From Chryseolinea lacunae (GTDB taxonomy: Bacteria; Bacteroidota; Bacteroidia; Cytophagales; Cyclobacteriaceae), in assembly GCF_016735595.1 (NCBI RefSeq), contig NZ_JAERRB010000019.1, positions 1-64,000 on the forward strand: a stretch of DNA of 64,000 bases. The letters run 5' to 3'. The position numbers were made by a program, and so were the translations under genes. The notes beneath the pieces were generated by a model that searched no databases, was not told where the DNA came from, and was given only the letters and a program-made list of their open reading frames with translations. This document shows, piece by piece, positions 1 through 9,317 of this stretch (within the stretch, counting starts at the first letter, position 1; every line of letters begins with the position of its first letter).

Positions 1-66
1 GTGCTCATTGATCGCCTTCGCTATCTGTGTCTCTGTGAACTTTGATTTTTTCATCGTCTTAACCAT
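1..66 (-). CDS. IS3-family transposase OrfA, N-terminal part (runs off the left edge)
   Basis: The reverse strand reads MVKTMKKSKFTETQIAKAIN and continues past the window edge. The MKKSKFTETQI start is typical of the small helix-turn-helix OrfA of IS3-family elements (IS407/IS911-like groups), which binds the element ends and is extended by frameshift into the OrfAB transposase. The ATG at 54 (MKKSKF) is the more usual start; the ATG at 66 is in frame. On the reverse strand a sequence beginning TGTAAGCTCCCCTGAAG at about 123 could be the element's terminal repeat, as IS3 ends begin with TG, but the other end is not in view. Only 22 residues are visible, so the family call rests on the N-terminal signature alone. 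Confidence 0.65.
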   Translation of the reverse strand, partial: MVKTMKKSKFTETQIAKAINEH

Positions 67-423
67 TTAAAATTGAACATTTGTATTCAACTTTCAAATG
101 GCCGAACTTCAGGGGAGCTTACATGGGCTTTATCCTTTTTAATACTGTATCTATCATTGTCATACCTTTCAGGGTCAGGCATCGACATTTTACTATCGTT
201 TCAGCCTGCATAGCATCCAGATTGGTTCACGCCAATTTTAGCCTTTTGACTTACCGGGCCAGATAACGGCACCAAGCGCCCGGCGAAGAAAAGCTCAGGC
301 GTCATCGCTGACTCAACGCACACACTGATAGGCGCGTTTCCGGAGACGCGCAACACAGTTTTCCGCAACCGATGACGGATTCAAAAATGAACGCAGCATA
401 ATATATTTCTACGAAGAAATATT
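67..423. other. Intergenic stretch, probable IS end plus unassigned sequence
   Basis: This holds the leader of the IS3-like orfA and its presumed terminus near 123. The remaining 300 bases up to the VIT1 stop codon have no convincing reading frame. A GC-rich part at 268-350 with several GCG/CGC runs might fold, but no clear hairpin with a T-tract was found. Confidence 0.4.
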
Positions 424-1518
424 TTACGCAACATTAACGCCAATGAGCTTTCCTATCCCAAATGATATCGCCGCAGCCCCTAGCCCAAAAAGGACTTGTC
501 TGAAGCCTGAATACCATACACTCTTACCAGTAAACAGCGTAATAGCAGCACCGATTATAAACAATCCTGCCGCGCTGGCGGCAACACTAGTAATAATCGC
601 TTTCGTTCCATTGGTAAACATAAAAGGAAGAACAGGAATGACCGCCCCAATAGCAAACAGAATAAATGAGTAGATCGCCGCTTCCACCGCAGAACCTTTC
701 AGCGTCTCGGCATTTATCCCCAATTCCTCCTTCACCAACATTTCATATGCACGGGTTTTGTCCTTCATTATATCGCCAGCCATACTTCGTGACTGTTCAT
801 CGGGAATTCCTTTCGCCATATATATTAATGCAAGCTCTTTCAATTCACTTTCGGGATTTGTTTCCAGTTCATTCATTTCAATCTGCATCTGGTTTTCATA
901 AAGCTCCTGAGAGCTCTTCACTGAAATCCATTCACCTAATGCCATTGACAAAGCACCCGCCAACAAACCTGCCAGACCTGCCAGGAGAACGCCGTTTTGA
1001 CCAGCGGTTGCTCCTGCTATTCCCATAATCAAGCTAAAATTGGACACCAGACCATCATTACCACCCAGCACTGCCGCTCTAATTGCATTCCCTCCTACAG
1101 AACGATGTCGGCTTTCGAATTTGGATAGTTGCGCACCTGTTACCTTGCTTTCACTCTCGAGTATAGTTCGCAGTATTTTAACGTGACTGGTCTCAGTACC
1201 CTTTATTGCAACATTGTTCTTCTTCTTTGTCACAAGTATCGCATTGGATATACTCTTTTCAGTTTCCATCAAAGTTCCCAACACATAGTCATAGCCAAAA
1301 ATCCTACCAATTAAGTTAATTGTCTTTGCCCGCCATGAGGGCTGCATGAGATTTGCCAGGGGCACGCCTTCTTTTTCTGCAAATGCCACCGCATGGTCCT
1401 TCTCTATCTCACTCATTTGCTTGAAGACATTAGCAATTGTCGCATCCGCTTCATGATCAGCCAGTTTTTGGTAAAGGTAAGATGCATCAACCTCGGTCTG
1501 TATTGTCTTGTTCTTCAT
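424..1518 (-). CDS. Ferritin-like domain / VIT1-CCC1 membrane transporter fusion
   Basis: About 364 residues, with an N-terminal rubrerythrin/ferritin-like helical domain (residues 1-130, with spaced acidic residues and the EKDH segment) fused to a VIT1/CCC1 domain (residues 140-364). The C-terminal half has the family signature GGNDGLVSNFSLIMG, the GEWIS.KSSQELYE segment and five predicted membrane helices. The arrangement matches membrane-bound ferritin (MbfA-like) proteins, which export or detoxify iron or manganese and respond to peroxide or iron load. I chose ATG 1518 (MKNKT) over ATG 1527 because family members begin close to the first ferritin helix. It is a single gene facing the IS3 relic. 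Family assignment is firm; the substrate (Fe or Mn) is inferred. Confidence 0.85.
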   Translation of the reverse strand: MKNKTIQTEVDASYLYQKLADHEADATIANVFKQMSEIEKDHAVAFAEKEGVPLANLMQPSWRAKTINLIGRIFGYDYVLGTLMETEKSISNAILVTKKKNNVAIKGTETSHVKILRTILESESKVTGAQLSKFESRHRSVGGNAIRAAVLGGNDGLVSNFSLIMGIAGATAGQNGVLLAGLAGLLAGALSMALGEWISVKSSQELYENQMQIEMNELETNPESELKELALIYMAKGIPDEQSRSMAGDIMKDKTRAYEMLVKEELGINAETLKGSAVEAAIYSFILFAIGAVIPVLPFMFTNGTKAIITSVAASAAGLFIIGAAITLFTGKSVWYSGFRQVLFGLGAAAISFGIGKLIGVNVA

Positions 1519-1527
1519 TGCAATCAT

Positions 1528-2368
1528 TGTTGGTTTGATCTAGGACGTATATATATATAGTCTGGAAAACCACAGACACGTCACAGGCGTGCATCCTCCT
1601 CCAAACAGGATCAGCTGGCTGACCGGGGCTCCCCGGCAGGAAATGCCGTATTCACCAGAAATGGATACGAATCAAAGACTTCAAGAATTCCAACGCTCCC
1701 GTGCCCTAGGTAAAGATGCCGGGAAACTCGGCACCGATTCTATTCTCCCCGACAAGAATTTTGAAAATCAAATTCGAGATTCAAATGATCAGCGGGAACT
1801 CCGTTATCATTCGACGTAATACCCCAAGAAACCAATTTTCATTTAATCATATAGTGAGTACGAAAAAAAATGTCGGGCAGATTTTAAACGGCCTGAAGAA
1901 AATGGCAATATTATCCTGGAGTTCAGAAACACACGACAGACGGAAGCCCAGATCCCAAGTCACTTCTCGCGATTGGAGGATGAACCTTAATGGCGTTATC
2001 CAATGGCACCCAAAAACCGAGCAATTGAGTTCTTTTCAAAATAGATCGTTTTTTACTTTGACATATAATCGAATGTAAATGAAGATCGTCTAAGACCGGT
2101 GAGCACTGACTTCATCCTAAACATAGCCTCCGACATCCATAGATTATATGACAACGATCAGCCCAGATAATGATTATTAAACATAAATAGATCAACGGAG
2201 AACAGTAACTTGTAAATAATGCGACAGTGTCGCCCGACAAATCAAGTTAAAAGGTCAACCATAGTTAAGTGATTGTCGTGACCAAAATCATGAACAATAA
2301 ATTTCCCGAAAGACTATTTTTGGTTTGTCGGTGTTATTGATGCTCCTGTCTGGATCTTCCAACTATAA
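1528..2368. other. 840-bp stretch without a supported gene
   Basis: Two short overlapping frames (1589-1819 and 1716-2078, plus strand) exist, but neither resembles a known family. Their composition is irregular, so I treat them as chance or as decayed sequence. A (TA)n run at about 1549-1558 lies just upstream of the VIT1 gene and could be part of its promoter. The part 2080-2368 is AT-rich leader sequence for the CheB/CheR kinase. Confidence 0.4.
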
Positions 2369-5300
2369 ATGAAAACAAAGTCACCCCATAAAATTGCGAT
2401 AAGGCCTCGCGCCGGTAAACCTGCAGCCAAGAACACGCCTCGAGCAGAGACCTTCCCCATCGCTGCCTTTGGTGCCTCTGCCGGAGGATTGGAGGCGTTT
2501 TCCGAGTTATTGAAAAATCTCAATTGCGATCTTGGTGTCGCCTACGTATTCATCATGCACTTATCACCACAACATAAGAGTTCGCTTTGCGAAATCTTGC
2601 AGAATAAAACCAAAATGTCCGTCCATACGGTTAAGAATGGTATGAACGTGCGACCTGACAATGTTTATGTGATCCCTCCCAACGCATTCATGAGCCTTAT
2701 TGACGGACATTTTAAACTTTCTCCTCGCCTGAAAGCGCCGCGTGGTGGAGCATTCGCTATTGACTTTTTTTTTACCACTCTTGCCGCTATTTACAAGAAT
2801 AACAGCATTGGCGTGATTCTCTCTGGCAACGCAACAGACGGGACGCTGGGACTAAAGGCTATAAAAGCCGAAGGAGGAATAACTTTTGCCCAGGATGACT
2901 CCGCCAAATTTCCAGGGATGCCTAAAAATGCATACGATTCGGGTTATGCGGATTTCAGATTATCGCCTCAAAAAATTGCCAAAGAAATCGCGCTCCTGAC
3001 AAAAATTCCTTACAGTGGATTGCCCACTGCCAAGATCCACGAACAAGGCGAAAATAACATCATTGATGCCGAGCTACTAAAAAAACTCTTGGCGATCGTG
3101 AAATCTAAAAAAGGCGTTGACTTTTTTGGTCAGTACAAGCAGGCAATGATCTATCGACGGGTACTCCGAAGAGTGGTGTTGAATAAGTGCAAAACCCTCC
3201 GAGATTATATCCTCATACTTGAATCCAATGAGAAGGAAGTCCATGAACTTTACAACGACTTCCTCATTAATGTAACCACCTTCTTCAGGGACCCAGAATT
3301 CTTCACTACGCTGGAAAAACAAGTATTGCCAGCATTACTCAAGAACAGAAACGACGATGATCCGATAAGAATATGGATCGCCGGCTGTGCCACCGGTGAA
3401 GAGGCTTATTCTGTTGCCATTTGCCTTAAGGATTTTTTACAAGCCAGAGATGAGGATTATCCTTTCCAGATATTTGCTTCCGATTTGGATTTAGAAGCCA
3501 TTGAGAAAGCTCGACTTGGCATATACACAGGGAATACTCTTCAAAACGTTCGGCCACAACAACTCACACAATATTTTAAAAAACTCAACCACCACTATCA
3601 AATCGAAAAGAACATACGTGAATTGTGCATTTTTTCCCAGCATAACCTTTTGAAGGATCCGCCTTTTTCGCAAATGGATATCATCAGTTGTCAAAACGTT
3701 CTTATATACCTGGAGCCAGCGCCGCAGCAGACCATTTTACAGATTTTTCACTACGCATTAAAGCCGTCAGGGTACTTGTTCCTGGGCAAAGCTGAAACCG
3801 TCGCAGGCGCTACTGACCTGTTTGATGCCCGTGATGAGGAAATCAAAATCTACGCCCGCAGAAATACCAAGGCCCCATGGGCCCAGCTTTCAAATTCCAC
3901 CCCTGGATTGGCGTCATCCCCTCCCGTGACAAGGAGTATGCCCCGACAGAAGGTGAACATCGAAGGTGAAATGAGTAAACTCCTTCTGGACCGGTTTGTG
4001 TGGCCAAGCGTTATCCTGAATCAAAACCTGAACATCATACAGTTCTATGGGGTCACTTCACCTTATCTTGGGCCGCTGGTCGGGAAAGCCAGCCTAAATG
4101 TGCTCAAGATGATACAGCAGGACTTGTTGGTATATCTCCGAACACTGTTAGCGGAGGCCCGAAAAACCGGGATGCCAGCGTCCAAAGACGGCATAATCCT
4201 TACGCATAATAACGTAACCCGGGAAATCATCATTGAGGTTGTGCCTAAAAAGGTAGAAAATGAATTCTTTTTTTTGGTCGTATTCAAAGAAAATCTGGCC
4301 TACGATCTACCATCGCCAGGCAAAAAACCGATAGCCGATCAAAAATCCAAAATCATTATGCGACTTCAGGGTGAATTGGAACAATCGCGAGAAGTGATTC
4401 GAACCACTAGTGAAGAGTATGAATCCACGCATGAGGACCTACAGGCACATACCGAGGAACTGCTGTCCGCCAATGAAGAATTGAAAAGCACAAATGAGGA
4501 ACTTGAAACATCAAAAGAAGAACTTCAATCTACTAATGAAGAACTCACCTCCATAAACGAGGAATTGGAGAGAAGAAATAACGAACTTAAAGCTTCTCAA
4601 AGCTATGCAAAGGCTATAACCGACACTGTGAACAGCCCGTTCCTGGTACTTACTTCAAACCTCCAGGTGAAGAGTGCCAACAATTCATTTTACAATACAT
4701 TTCAGCTTACGCCGGCGAAAACTGACGGGCACTCAATATTCGACTTGAATGGTCAGGCTTGGGATGATTCCATCGTTCGAAGAAGCTTGAGTACGCTTCT
4801 TGGAAAAAAAACAGCTTACCTGGAATTTGAATTTACTAAATACTTTCCAGGCATAGGCGAACTTGCATTTGTGGTAAACATGCACAAGCTAACCGTGGGC
4901 GACAACCCTGCAGAATTTCTGATCCTGCTTGCACTCATCAACATCAGCGAAGCCGTCAGATCAAACAACGAGCTAAAAAAAATCAATAACCACTTGATAG
5001 AATTCACCTTCGGTGTCAGCCATGATTTGCAGGAGCCGCTGCGAAAAATCATGACGTTTGCCAATCTACTATCAGGCCGGAAACTTAGCGATGAGGTTGC
5101 CGAACAGTATGTAGCTAAAATAAACAGGGCAGTGGAAAGAGTGTCCACCCTGGTGCAGGCCACGGTGCAATACTCGAGCTTGCTCAAGGGTCACCAGCAA
5201 GAATTCAAGTCCGTCGATCTAAATAAAACAACAAAAGATATTTGTAAGGATCTCGAACTGATGATAGAGGAAAAGCACGCAGCAATTCACATAGAACACC

Positions 5301-5686
5301 TTCCAGTAGTAAATGGTGAGCCTGTTTTACTGCACCAGGTTTTTTATAATATAATTAAGAATGCATTGAAGTTCAGTAATAAAGATCCCATTATCAAGAT
5401 CACGACCGAAAGGCCGCCGATTGCCGCGTATACACAATATCATCTAAAAAAAGGAAGGCACTACGTAGCCATCCGCATTCAGGACAACGGAATCGGCTTT
5501 GACCAACAATATGCCGATAATATATTCTCACTATATAAACGTCTGGATGACGACAAGAAGGTCAAGGGCGCCGGCATGGGTCTTTCCATCTGTAAAAAAA
5601 TAGTTGAGGACCATGAAGGGGCTATCTTCGCTAAAGGAATCAAGAACAGGGGAGCAACCTTTACGATCCTTTTGCCAACGCCATAA
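2369..5686 (+). CDS. CheB-CheR-PAS-histidine kinase hybrid
   Basis: This 1105-residue protein joins a chemotaxis methylesterase, a methyltransferase and a sensor kinase. The CheB-like domain is at about 29-215: the GASAGG motif carries Ser37, and His64 and the Asp of NATDG near 157 complete the triad. The CheR domain (about 230-500) has the SAM-binding GCATGEEAYS at about 338 and SCQNVLIYL. A heptad coiled coil of repeated ELxSTNEEL units covers about 670-745. A PAS domain follows, then a DHp domain with SHDLQEPL (His885), and an HATPase with DNGIGF and GMGLSICK. No CheB receiver domain or transmembrane segment is seen, so it is probably cytoplasmic. Its output is probably phosphotransfer to the single-domain response regulator encoded convergently at its 3' end. 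Architecture is clear; the signal is unknown. Confidence 0.93.
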   Translation: MKTKSPHKIAIRPRAGKPAAKNTPRAETFPIAAFGASAGGLEAFSELLKNLNCDLGVAYVFIMHLSPQHKSSLCEILQNKTKMSVHTVKNGMNVRPDNVYVIPPNAFMSLIDGHFKLSPRLKAPRGGAFAIDFFFTTLAAIYKNNSIGVILSGNATDGTLGLKAIKAEGGITFAQDDSAKFPGMPKNAYDSGYADFRLSPQKIAKEIALLTKIPYSGLPTAKIHEQGENNIIDAELLKKLLAIVKSKKGVDFFGQYKQAMIYRRVLRRVVLNKCKTLRDYILILESNEKEVHELYNDFLINVTTFFRDPEFFTTLEKQVLPALLKNRNDDDPIRIWIAGCATGEEAYSVAICLKDFLQARDEDYPFQIFASDLDLEAIEKARLGIYTGNTLQNVRPQQLTQYFKKLNHHYQIEKNIRELCIFSQHNLLKDPPFSQMDIISCQNVLIYLEPAPQQTILQIFHYALKPSGYLFLGKAETVAGATDLFDARDEEIKIYARRNTKAPWAQLSNSTPGLASSPPVTRSMPRQKVNIEGEMSKLLLDRFVWPSVILNQNLNIIQFYGVTSPYLGPLVGKASLNVLKMIQQDLLVYLRTLLAEARKTGMPASKDGIILTHNNVTREIIIEVVPKKVENEFFFLVVFKENLAYDLPSPGKKPIADQKSKIIMRLQGELEQSREVIRTTSEEYESTHEDLQAHTEELLSANEELKSTNEELETSKEELQSTNEELTSINEELERRNNELKASQSYAKAITDTVNSPFLVLTSNLQVKSANNSFYNTFQLTPAKTDGHSIFDLNGQAWDDSIVRRSLSTLLGKKTAYLEFEFTKYFPGIGELAFVVNMHKLTVGDNPAEFLILLALINISEAVRSNNELKKINNHLIEFTFGVSHDLQEPLRKIMTFANLLSGRKLSDEVAEQYVAKINRAVERVSTLVQATVQYSSLLKGHQQEFKSVDLNKTTKDICKDLELMIEEKHAAIHIEHLPVVNGEPVLLHQVFYNIIKNALKFSNKDPIIKITTERPPIAAYTQYHLKKGRHYVAIRIQDNGIGFDQQYADNIFSLYKRLDDDKKVKGAGMGLSICKKIVEDHEGAIFAKGIKNRGATFTILLPTP

Positions 5687-6059
5687 ATTCACAGCCGGTC
5701 AGTTTTTTTATCCCTTCGACCAACTCGGAAAACAGAGCTGTTTTTGACAAAAATTTTATTCCCTTGGAGCTCAAATTGGCCCGTTCCTCTGGGTTAAAAG
5801 CAGTACTGTACATCACTATTTGGACAAGCTCAAAACGTGGAATCGAACGAATGAGGTTGACGCATTCATAGCCTGTCATTTTCGGCATATTTACGTCCAT
5901 AAAAATGAAATCGGGCAACAACTTTGCCTCATTCAGGTAATCGAGGACGTCTTTTCCGCTTTCCAGCTGTTGACAGGAAATACTCGGATCGATAGTATTG
6001 AGCGCGTCAAGGAATAATTCCCTGTCGTCTTCATCGTCATCTACTTCAAGGATAAGCAT
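5661..6059 (-). CDS. Single-domain response regulator
   Basis: 132 residues forming one receiver domain. The acidic pocket is D7-D8-D9, the phospho-acceptor is Asp55 in FMDVNMPKMTG, the Thr/Ser switch is in the MYSTA segment, and the Lys is in LSKTA. The VDDDEDDRELF start is typical of Rcp1-type regulators that partner phytochrome- or CheB/CheR-type kinases. No output domain is present, so it would act by protein contact or in a relay. It converges on the CheB-CheR kinase gene and overlaps its last 26 bases, which supports a functional pair. ATG 6059 is the only sensible start. Confidence 0.9.
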   Translation of the reverse strand: MLILEVDDDEDDRELFLDALNTIDPSISCQQLESGKDVLDYLNEAKLLPDFIFMDVNMPKMTGYECVNLIRSIPRFELVQIVMYSTAFNPEERANLSSKGIKFLSKTALFSELVEGIKKLTGCEFMALAKGS

Positions 6060-6700
6060 AAAAATTTGGTTTAGTTTAACTCGAAAACGAATTTCATACC
6101 ATCCTGCACCGATTCTTCACGCACCACACTCAAACGCACTAACAAAATTCGTCGCCCCACGGTCACCCCTCACCCCGTTTGATATCTTAAAAATAGCCGA
6201 TTCACTTGAGTGATACAATGATGGAAATCAGCACCCGACCTAGATAATATCAACCTATCGCGAGAAACTGTAGTTCGGAGCAAAACTAACCTGTGTGTCC
6301 GGGCCGAAGCGATGAAAATCGTCAAACTATAATGACTGTTTCCTACCTCTTCGACCAAATTTGAATCACGTAACGGATGCACCGAGTAATAAAACAAGTC
6401 GGCATGAAGGCTCCGGTTAGTTAAATCAAAAATGTTAATATACCTCGGCAAACAACGTTTTCATAAGGGGCACGATGTCCACATCGGGCGGTTTCTCAAA
6501 TCCAGATAATTCCTTTTTTTCGTAACAATAACTTTTGATGCTGATTATTATCATAGGTGTATTGTTTTCAATATCCTAGTTTAGTCACACAGATATGGCA
6601 CCTACCCTTGCTTGGGTAGTACGAATTTCTAGCTGCGAATAAGGCCGGATGGAAAATTCACCTGCAAAACAGACTCGTTCCTTTTTGAAAATTTTCGCCC
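6060..6700. other. 640-bp intergenic stretch without a supported gene
   Basis: A 93-codon frame on the minus strand (6170-6451) has no family resemblance and is rejected. The stretch contains the upstream regions of the response regulator and of the AraC gene at 6701. No repeat, hairpin or RNA gene was recognised. Confidence 0.4.
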
Positions 6701-7261
6701 ATGAAACTTTACATTAAATATATGGTCAGTCTTCGGTGTAAAATGATCGTCAAGGAAGAATTGAAAAAACTGGGGCTTCATGACACTACACTTGAACTGG
6801 GGGTAGTTCAGATTTCAGAGGATATTACCGCCAGTCAACGACTTCAATTGAATGAAAATCTGAGAAGATCGGGGCTTGAGTTACTCGACGATAAACAAAG
6901 TATTTTAATTGACAAGATTAAGACCGTCATTATCGAATTGATCCACTACAATGACGAACTACCCAAAGTGAAATACTCTAACTATATAAGTAAAAAAATG
7001 AATTATAATTACACCTACCTATCAAATATTTTTTCAGAAGTTAAGGGAATTACCATTCAACATTTCATTATTTCCCACAAGATTGAGAAGGTGAAAGAAC
7101 TGTTGTTGTACGATCAATTGAATCTTTCGCAGATTTCCTTTAAGCTGCACTATAGCAGCGTGGCCCACTTATCAAATCAGTTCAAGAAGGTAACAGGACT
7201 GTCACCGTCTTACTTCAAAAAAATTGGGCTAAAGAGATCATACAACCTGGAAGATATTTGA
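6701..7261 (+). CDS. AraC-family regulator with heavy-metal-associated-like N-terminus
   Basis: 186 residues. The C-terminal AraC/XylS DNA-binding domain (about 85-178) has two helix-turn-helix units, ending in the canonical SSVAHLSNQFKKVTGLSPSYFKK. The N-terminal 70 residues (MVSLRCKMIVKEELKKLG and ELGVVQIS) resemble an HMA metal-chaperone fold, but the usual CxxC is reduced to a single Cys. Proteins of this layout are common in Bacteroidota and often sit near metal or stress genes. There is no sugar-binding cupin, so the ligand is probably not a sugar. The gene stands alone, with relics of a kinase and of another AraC gene downstream. ATG 6701 fits the conserved N-terminus. Confidence 0.85.
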   Translation: MKLYIKYMVSLRCKMIVKEELKKLGLHDTTLELGVVQISEDITASQRLQLNENLRRSGLELLDDKQSILIDKIKTVIIELIHYNDELPKVKYSNYISKKMNYNYTYLSNIFSEVKGITIQHFIISHKIEKVKELLLYDQLNLSQISFKLHYSSVAHLSNQFKKVTGLSPSYFKKIGLKRSYNLEDI

Positions 7262-7345
7262 ACGGGGAAGTCCATGGTCGATTAACAATTTGTTCCGATT
7301 CTGCTCCTGAAGACTCCAACGGGGTTGACCACTCATTCCGCGAAA
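7262..7345. repeat. Possible IS21-like end relic (TGGTC-type repeats)
   Basis: Just after the AraC stop codon the plus strand carries CCATGGTCGATTAAC and the complement of AGTGGTCAACCCCGTTG. They resemble the better preserved repeats at 16322-16521 and 26731-26850, but are weak. It may mark the old insertion that damaged the next two genes. Confidence 0.25.
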
Positions 7346-7376
7346 GCGTACACCACATCCCTTACCGCCAGATAAT

Positions 7377-7676
7377 TCATTCCGAGAGAAATTGACCATC
7401 CTTTCTTTCGATTATCATGCCGTTATCTTCAAATAAATTTTCCAAAAGTAGGCCTAAAAATTTGATTACAATGATTCGTATTTTGGTCAAGGCGGAGCTT
7501 CCGACTCCATTGAATCGCTTATACAGCCCAAAAATCTTTGCGCCGTTTTTTTCAAGGTCAATTCCCCTGCCGTTGTCTTCAACAGAAAGACACACAAACG
7601 CATTGCTTGAAGCGGTGTGCAACTTTACAACAAGCGGAACGTCGGGCAGACGTCCTTTAGCAACTCTTTAAGACAA
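7377..7676 (-). pseudogene. Histidine kinase C-terminal remnant
   Basis: The minus strand encodes VKLHTASSNAFVCLSVEDNGRGID and then KIFGLYKRFNGVGSSAL, which match the N and G1 boxes of an HATPase domain of PAS-type kinases in this phylum. After the GVGSSAL segment the frame reads hydrophobic nonsense instead of the G2 box. Upstream, stop codons interrupt the frame (near 7671 and beyond), and no DHp His box can be found. I therefore call it a fragment of a decayed kinase rather than a short gene. Confidence 0.7.
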
Positions 7677-7854
7677 AGACCAACCAATCACCAATGGCGT
7701 TCAGACGATCCTTTCAATAACCAAATAAGTATTTGAAGGTGCCGCGACCGATGCAAACTATTAACGGCCTTCTCTGATGACAGACAATATTCAAGATAAA
7801 CCACCCCGAGTTCGATTTAGATCCGGCAAAGACACGAACCGAAAGAACTCTTTA

Positions 7855-8025
7855 TGGATTTAAGTCTACAAAGAGCCGGCGGCTGCGAGCTCCTGGTACG
7901 CATTGGCTTGGCACCCGAACAAATAGGTTTACTGTGGTTCCTGCATGAACCTTTCATCGTTAACGAAATTATTCAAGACAAAAACGAATCTTTCACCCGT
8001 GGAATATCTACAAGCCTTCACTAGA
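7855..8025 (+). pseudogene. AraC-type helix-turn-helix remnant, frameshifted
   Basis: One frame gives LQRAGGCELLVRIGLAPEQIG and then HEP; from about 7943 the next frame continues as SLTKLFKTKTNLSPVEYLQAF. Spliced together, these two pieces make a normal second half of an AraC DNA-binding domain (recognition helix and the LSPVEYL ending). A single frameshift near 7943 separates them, and nothing recognisable remains upstream. It may be the output domain of a lost hybrid kinase or an independent regulator. Confidence 0.7.
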
Positions 8026-8128
8026 GCAAATGCGCCCTCTCCTGAGTTTATTGATAAAAGGGGAACATCCTCATCACCGTTTCAAAGACGCAAACGTCAG
8101 TGGAAAAGCAAGCGAGGAAGCAACGATA

Positions 8129-8992
8129 CTATCCCAGATAGTTTTTCAACGCCCTGCTTCTGTACGCATGCCGAAGCCGGCGAATACCCTTTTCCTTAAT
8201 TTGTCTAGCCCGCTCCCTGGTCAGGCTAAACTTCTCGCCGATCTCCTCCAAGGTCATAGTCGGTCCGCCATTGAGCCCGAAATAGAGCGAAACCACATCG
8301 GATTCCCGCTGTGTAAGGGTGCACAGGGATCGTTGTATCTCCAGCCGCAACGAATCATCGATGAGGACGGAATCGGGCGTTCCCTCGGAAGTGTCCTGCA
8401 ATACTTCCAGTAAAGAGTTTTCTTCTCCCGTTACGAAGGGCGCGTTAATGGACACATGGCGGCTCCCCATTGACAGTGTGTCCCGTATTTCATCCGGAGT
8501 AATCTCCATCACTTCAGACAATTCTTCGGGGGAGGGCTCCCGCTCGAGCTTTTGTTCCAGTTCGGAAGATGTTTTGTTGACTTTATTGAGCGCGCCAACC
8601 CGGTTGAGCGGAATCCTTACAACACGCGACTGCTCGGCTAGAGCCTGCATGATCGATTGGCGAATCCACCATACAGCATAGGAGATGAATTTGAAACCGC
8701 GGGTTTCATCAAAACGCATAGCTGCTTTTACCAGGCCGAAATTGCCCTCATTTATCAGATCGCCCAACGTCAACCCGTTGTTCTGATATTGTTTGGCAAC
8801 CGAGACGACAAAACGGAGATTTGCGTTTACCATTTTGTCCAGCGCTGCCTGATCCCCTTCTTTGATTCGTTTGGCCAGCTCGACTTCCTGATCGGCGGTG
8901 ATCAGATCTACTTTTCCAATTTCCTGCAAATATCTATCTAACGACTGGCTTTCGCGATTAGTGATCTGCTTGGTGATCTTAAGTTGTCTCAT
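8129..8992 (-). CDS. rpoD: RNA polymerase sigma factor, RpoD/SigA type
   Basis: 287 residues, the usual size of Bacteroidota primary-type sigma factors, without region 1.1. Region 1.2 is at 18-50 ([18 protein letters not shown]). Region 2 is at about 55-125, with [15 protein letters not shown] and the -10 recognition helix [13 protein letters not shown]. Region 3 follows, and region 4 ends in the -35 helix-turn-helix with [19 protein letters not shown]. The sequence is slightly divergent in the C-terminal tail ([12 protein letters not shown]), so this could be a second, stress-type RpoD paralogue; only the rest of the genome can tell. It lies 56 bp downstream of a small gene and shares direction with it and with the alpha-oxoamine synthase. 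Confidence 0.9.
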   Translation of the reverse strand: MRQLKITKQITNRESQSLDRYLQEIGKVDLITADQEVELAKRIKEGDQAALDKMVNANLRFVVSVAKQYQNNGLTLGDLINEGNFGLVKAAMRFDETRGFKFISYAVWWIRQSIMQALAEQSRVVRIPLNRVGALNKVNKTSSELEQKLEREPSPEELSEVMEITPDEIRDTLSMGSRHVSINAPFVTGEENSLLEVLQDTSEGTPDSVLIDDSLRLEIQRSLCTLTQRESDVVSLYFGLNGGPTMTLEEIGEKFSLTRERARQIKEKGIRRLRHAYRSRALKNYLG

Positions 8993-9048
8993 GATCCGGT
9001 AGTATACTTAAAAACTTAATGCCCTTGGCCGTGAAAAAATAACACGGA

Positions 9049-9297
9049 TCAAGGACGGTGAAGCTGCCGAAAAATGTCAATAGCCAAATCCACATTGCAT
9101 TCTTCTCTTTCGGAAATTGCTTCAATCCTTGCCTGGGAAAGGACCTTGCTCATCCCAAGGATGAACCGTTGAATGATGTGGCCATGAACATTTCTTCCCT
9201 TGAGTCGCTGGATTGATTGTTCGATCACATCAGTCACCTCCTCTTCATTTGAAGCTGACTTGATCCGGCTTAAAATGCGCTGTCTAAAGTCCACCAT
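9049..9297 (-). CDS. Small conserved-looking protein, paralogue of the 10802-11062 gene
   Basis: 82 residues of no recognised family, charged and predicted helical, with no signal peptide or membrane segment. It aligns along its whole length with the 86-residue protein at 10802-11062. Shared features are MV-F at the start, an S-QRL block near residues 28-33, RYI/RFI-M, a following leucine-rich stretch, and a C-terminal NV-LA--IFRQ motif. Two copies with the same pattern are good evidence that both are real. It starts 20 bp after the acyltransferase stop codon and ends 56 bp before the sigma factor, so the three probably share a transcript. Function unknown; a small adaptor or regulator would fit. 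Confidence 0.7.
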   Translation of the reverse strand: MVDFRQRILSRIKSASNEEEVTDVIEQSIQRLKGRNVHGHIIQRFILGMSKVLSQARIEAISEREECNVDLAIDIFRQLHRP

Positions 9298-9317
9298 ATT
9301 TTTCTAAAAAATCAAGC

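Noticed and set aside
1549-1558. (TA)n run before the VIT1 gene
   Set aside because: Too short to support more than a possible AT-rich promoter element.
1589-2078. Two overlapping plus-strand frames of 76 and 120 codons
   Set aside because: No family features, irregular composition, no clear ribosome-binding site; treated as chance frames.
6170-6451. 93-codon minus-strand frame upstream of the AraC gene
   Set aside because: No recognisable motif and no conserved neighbour.
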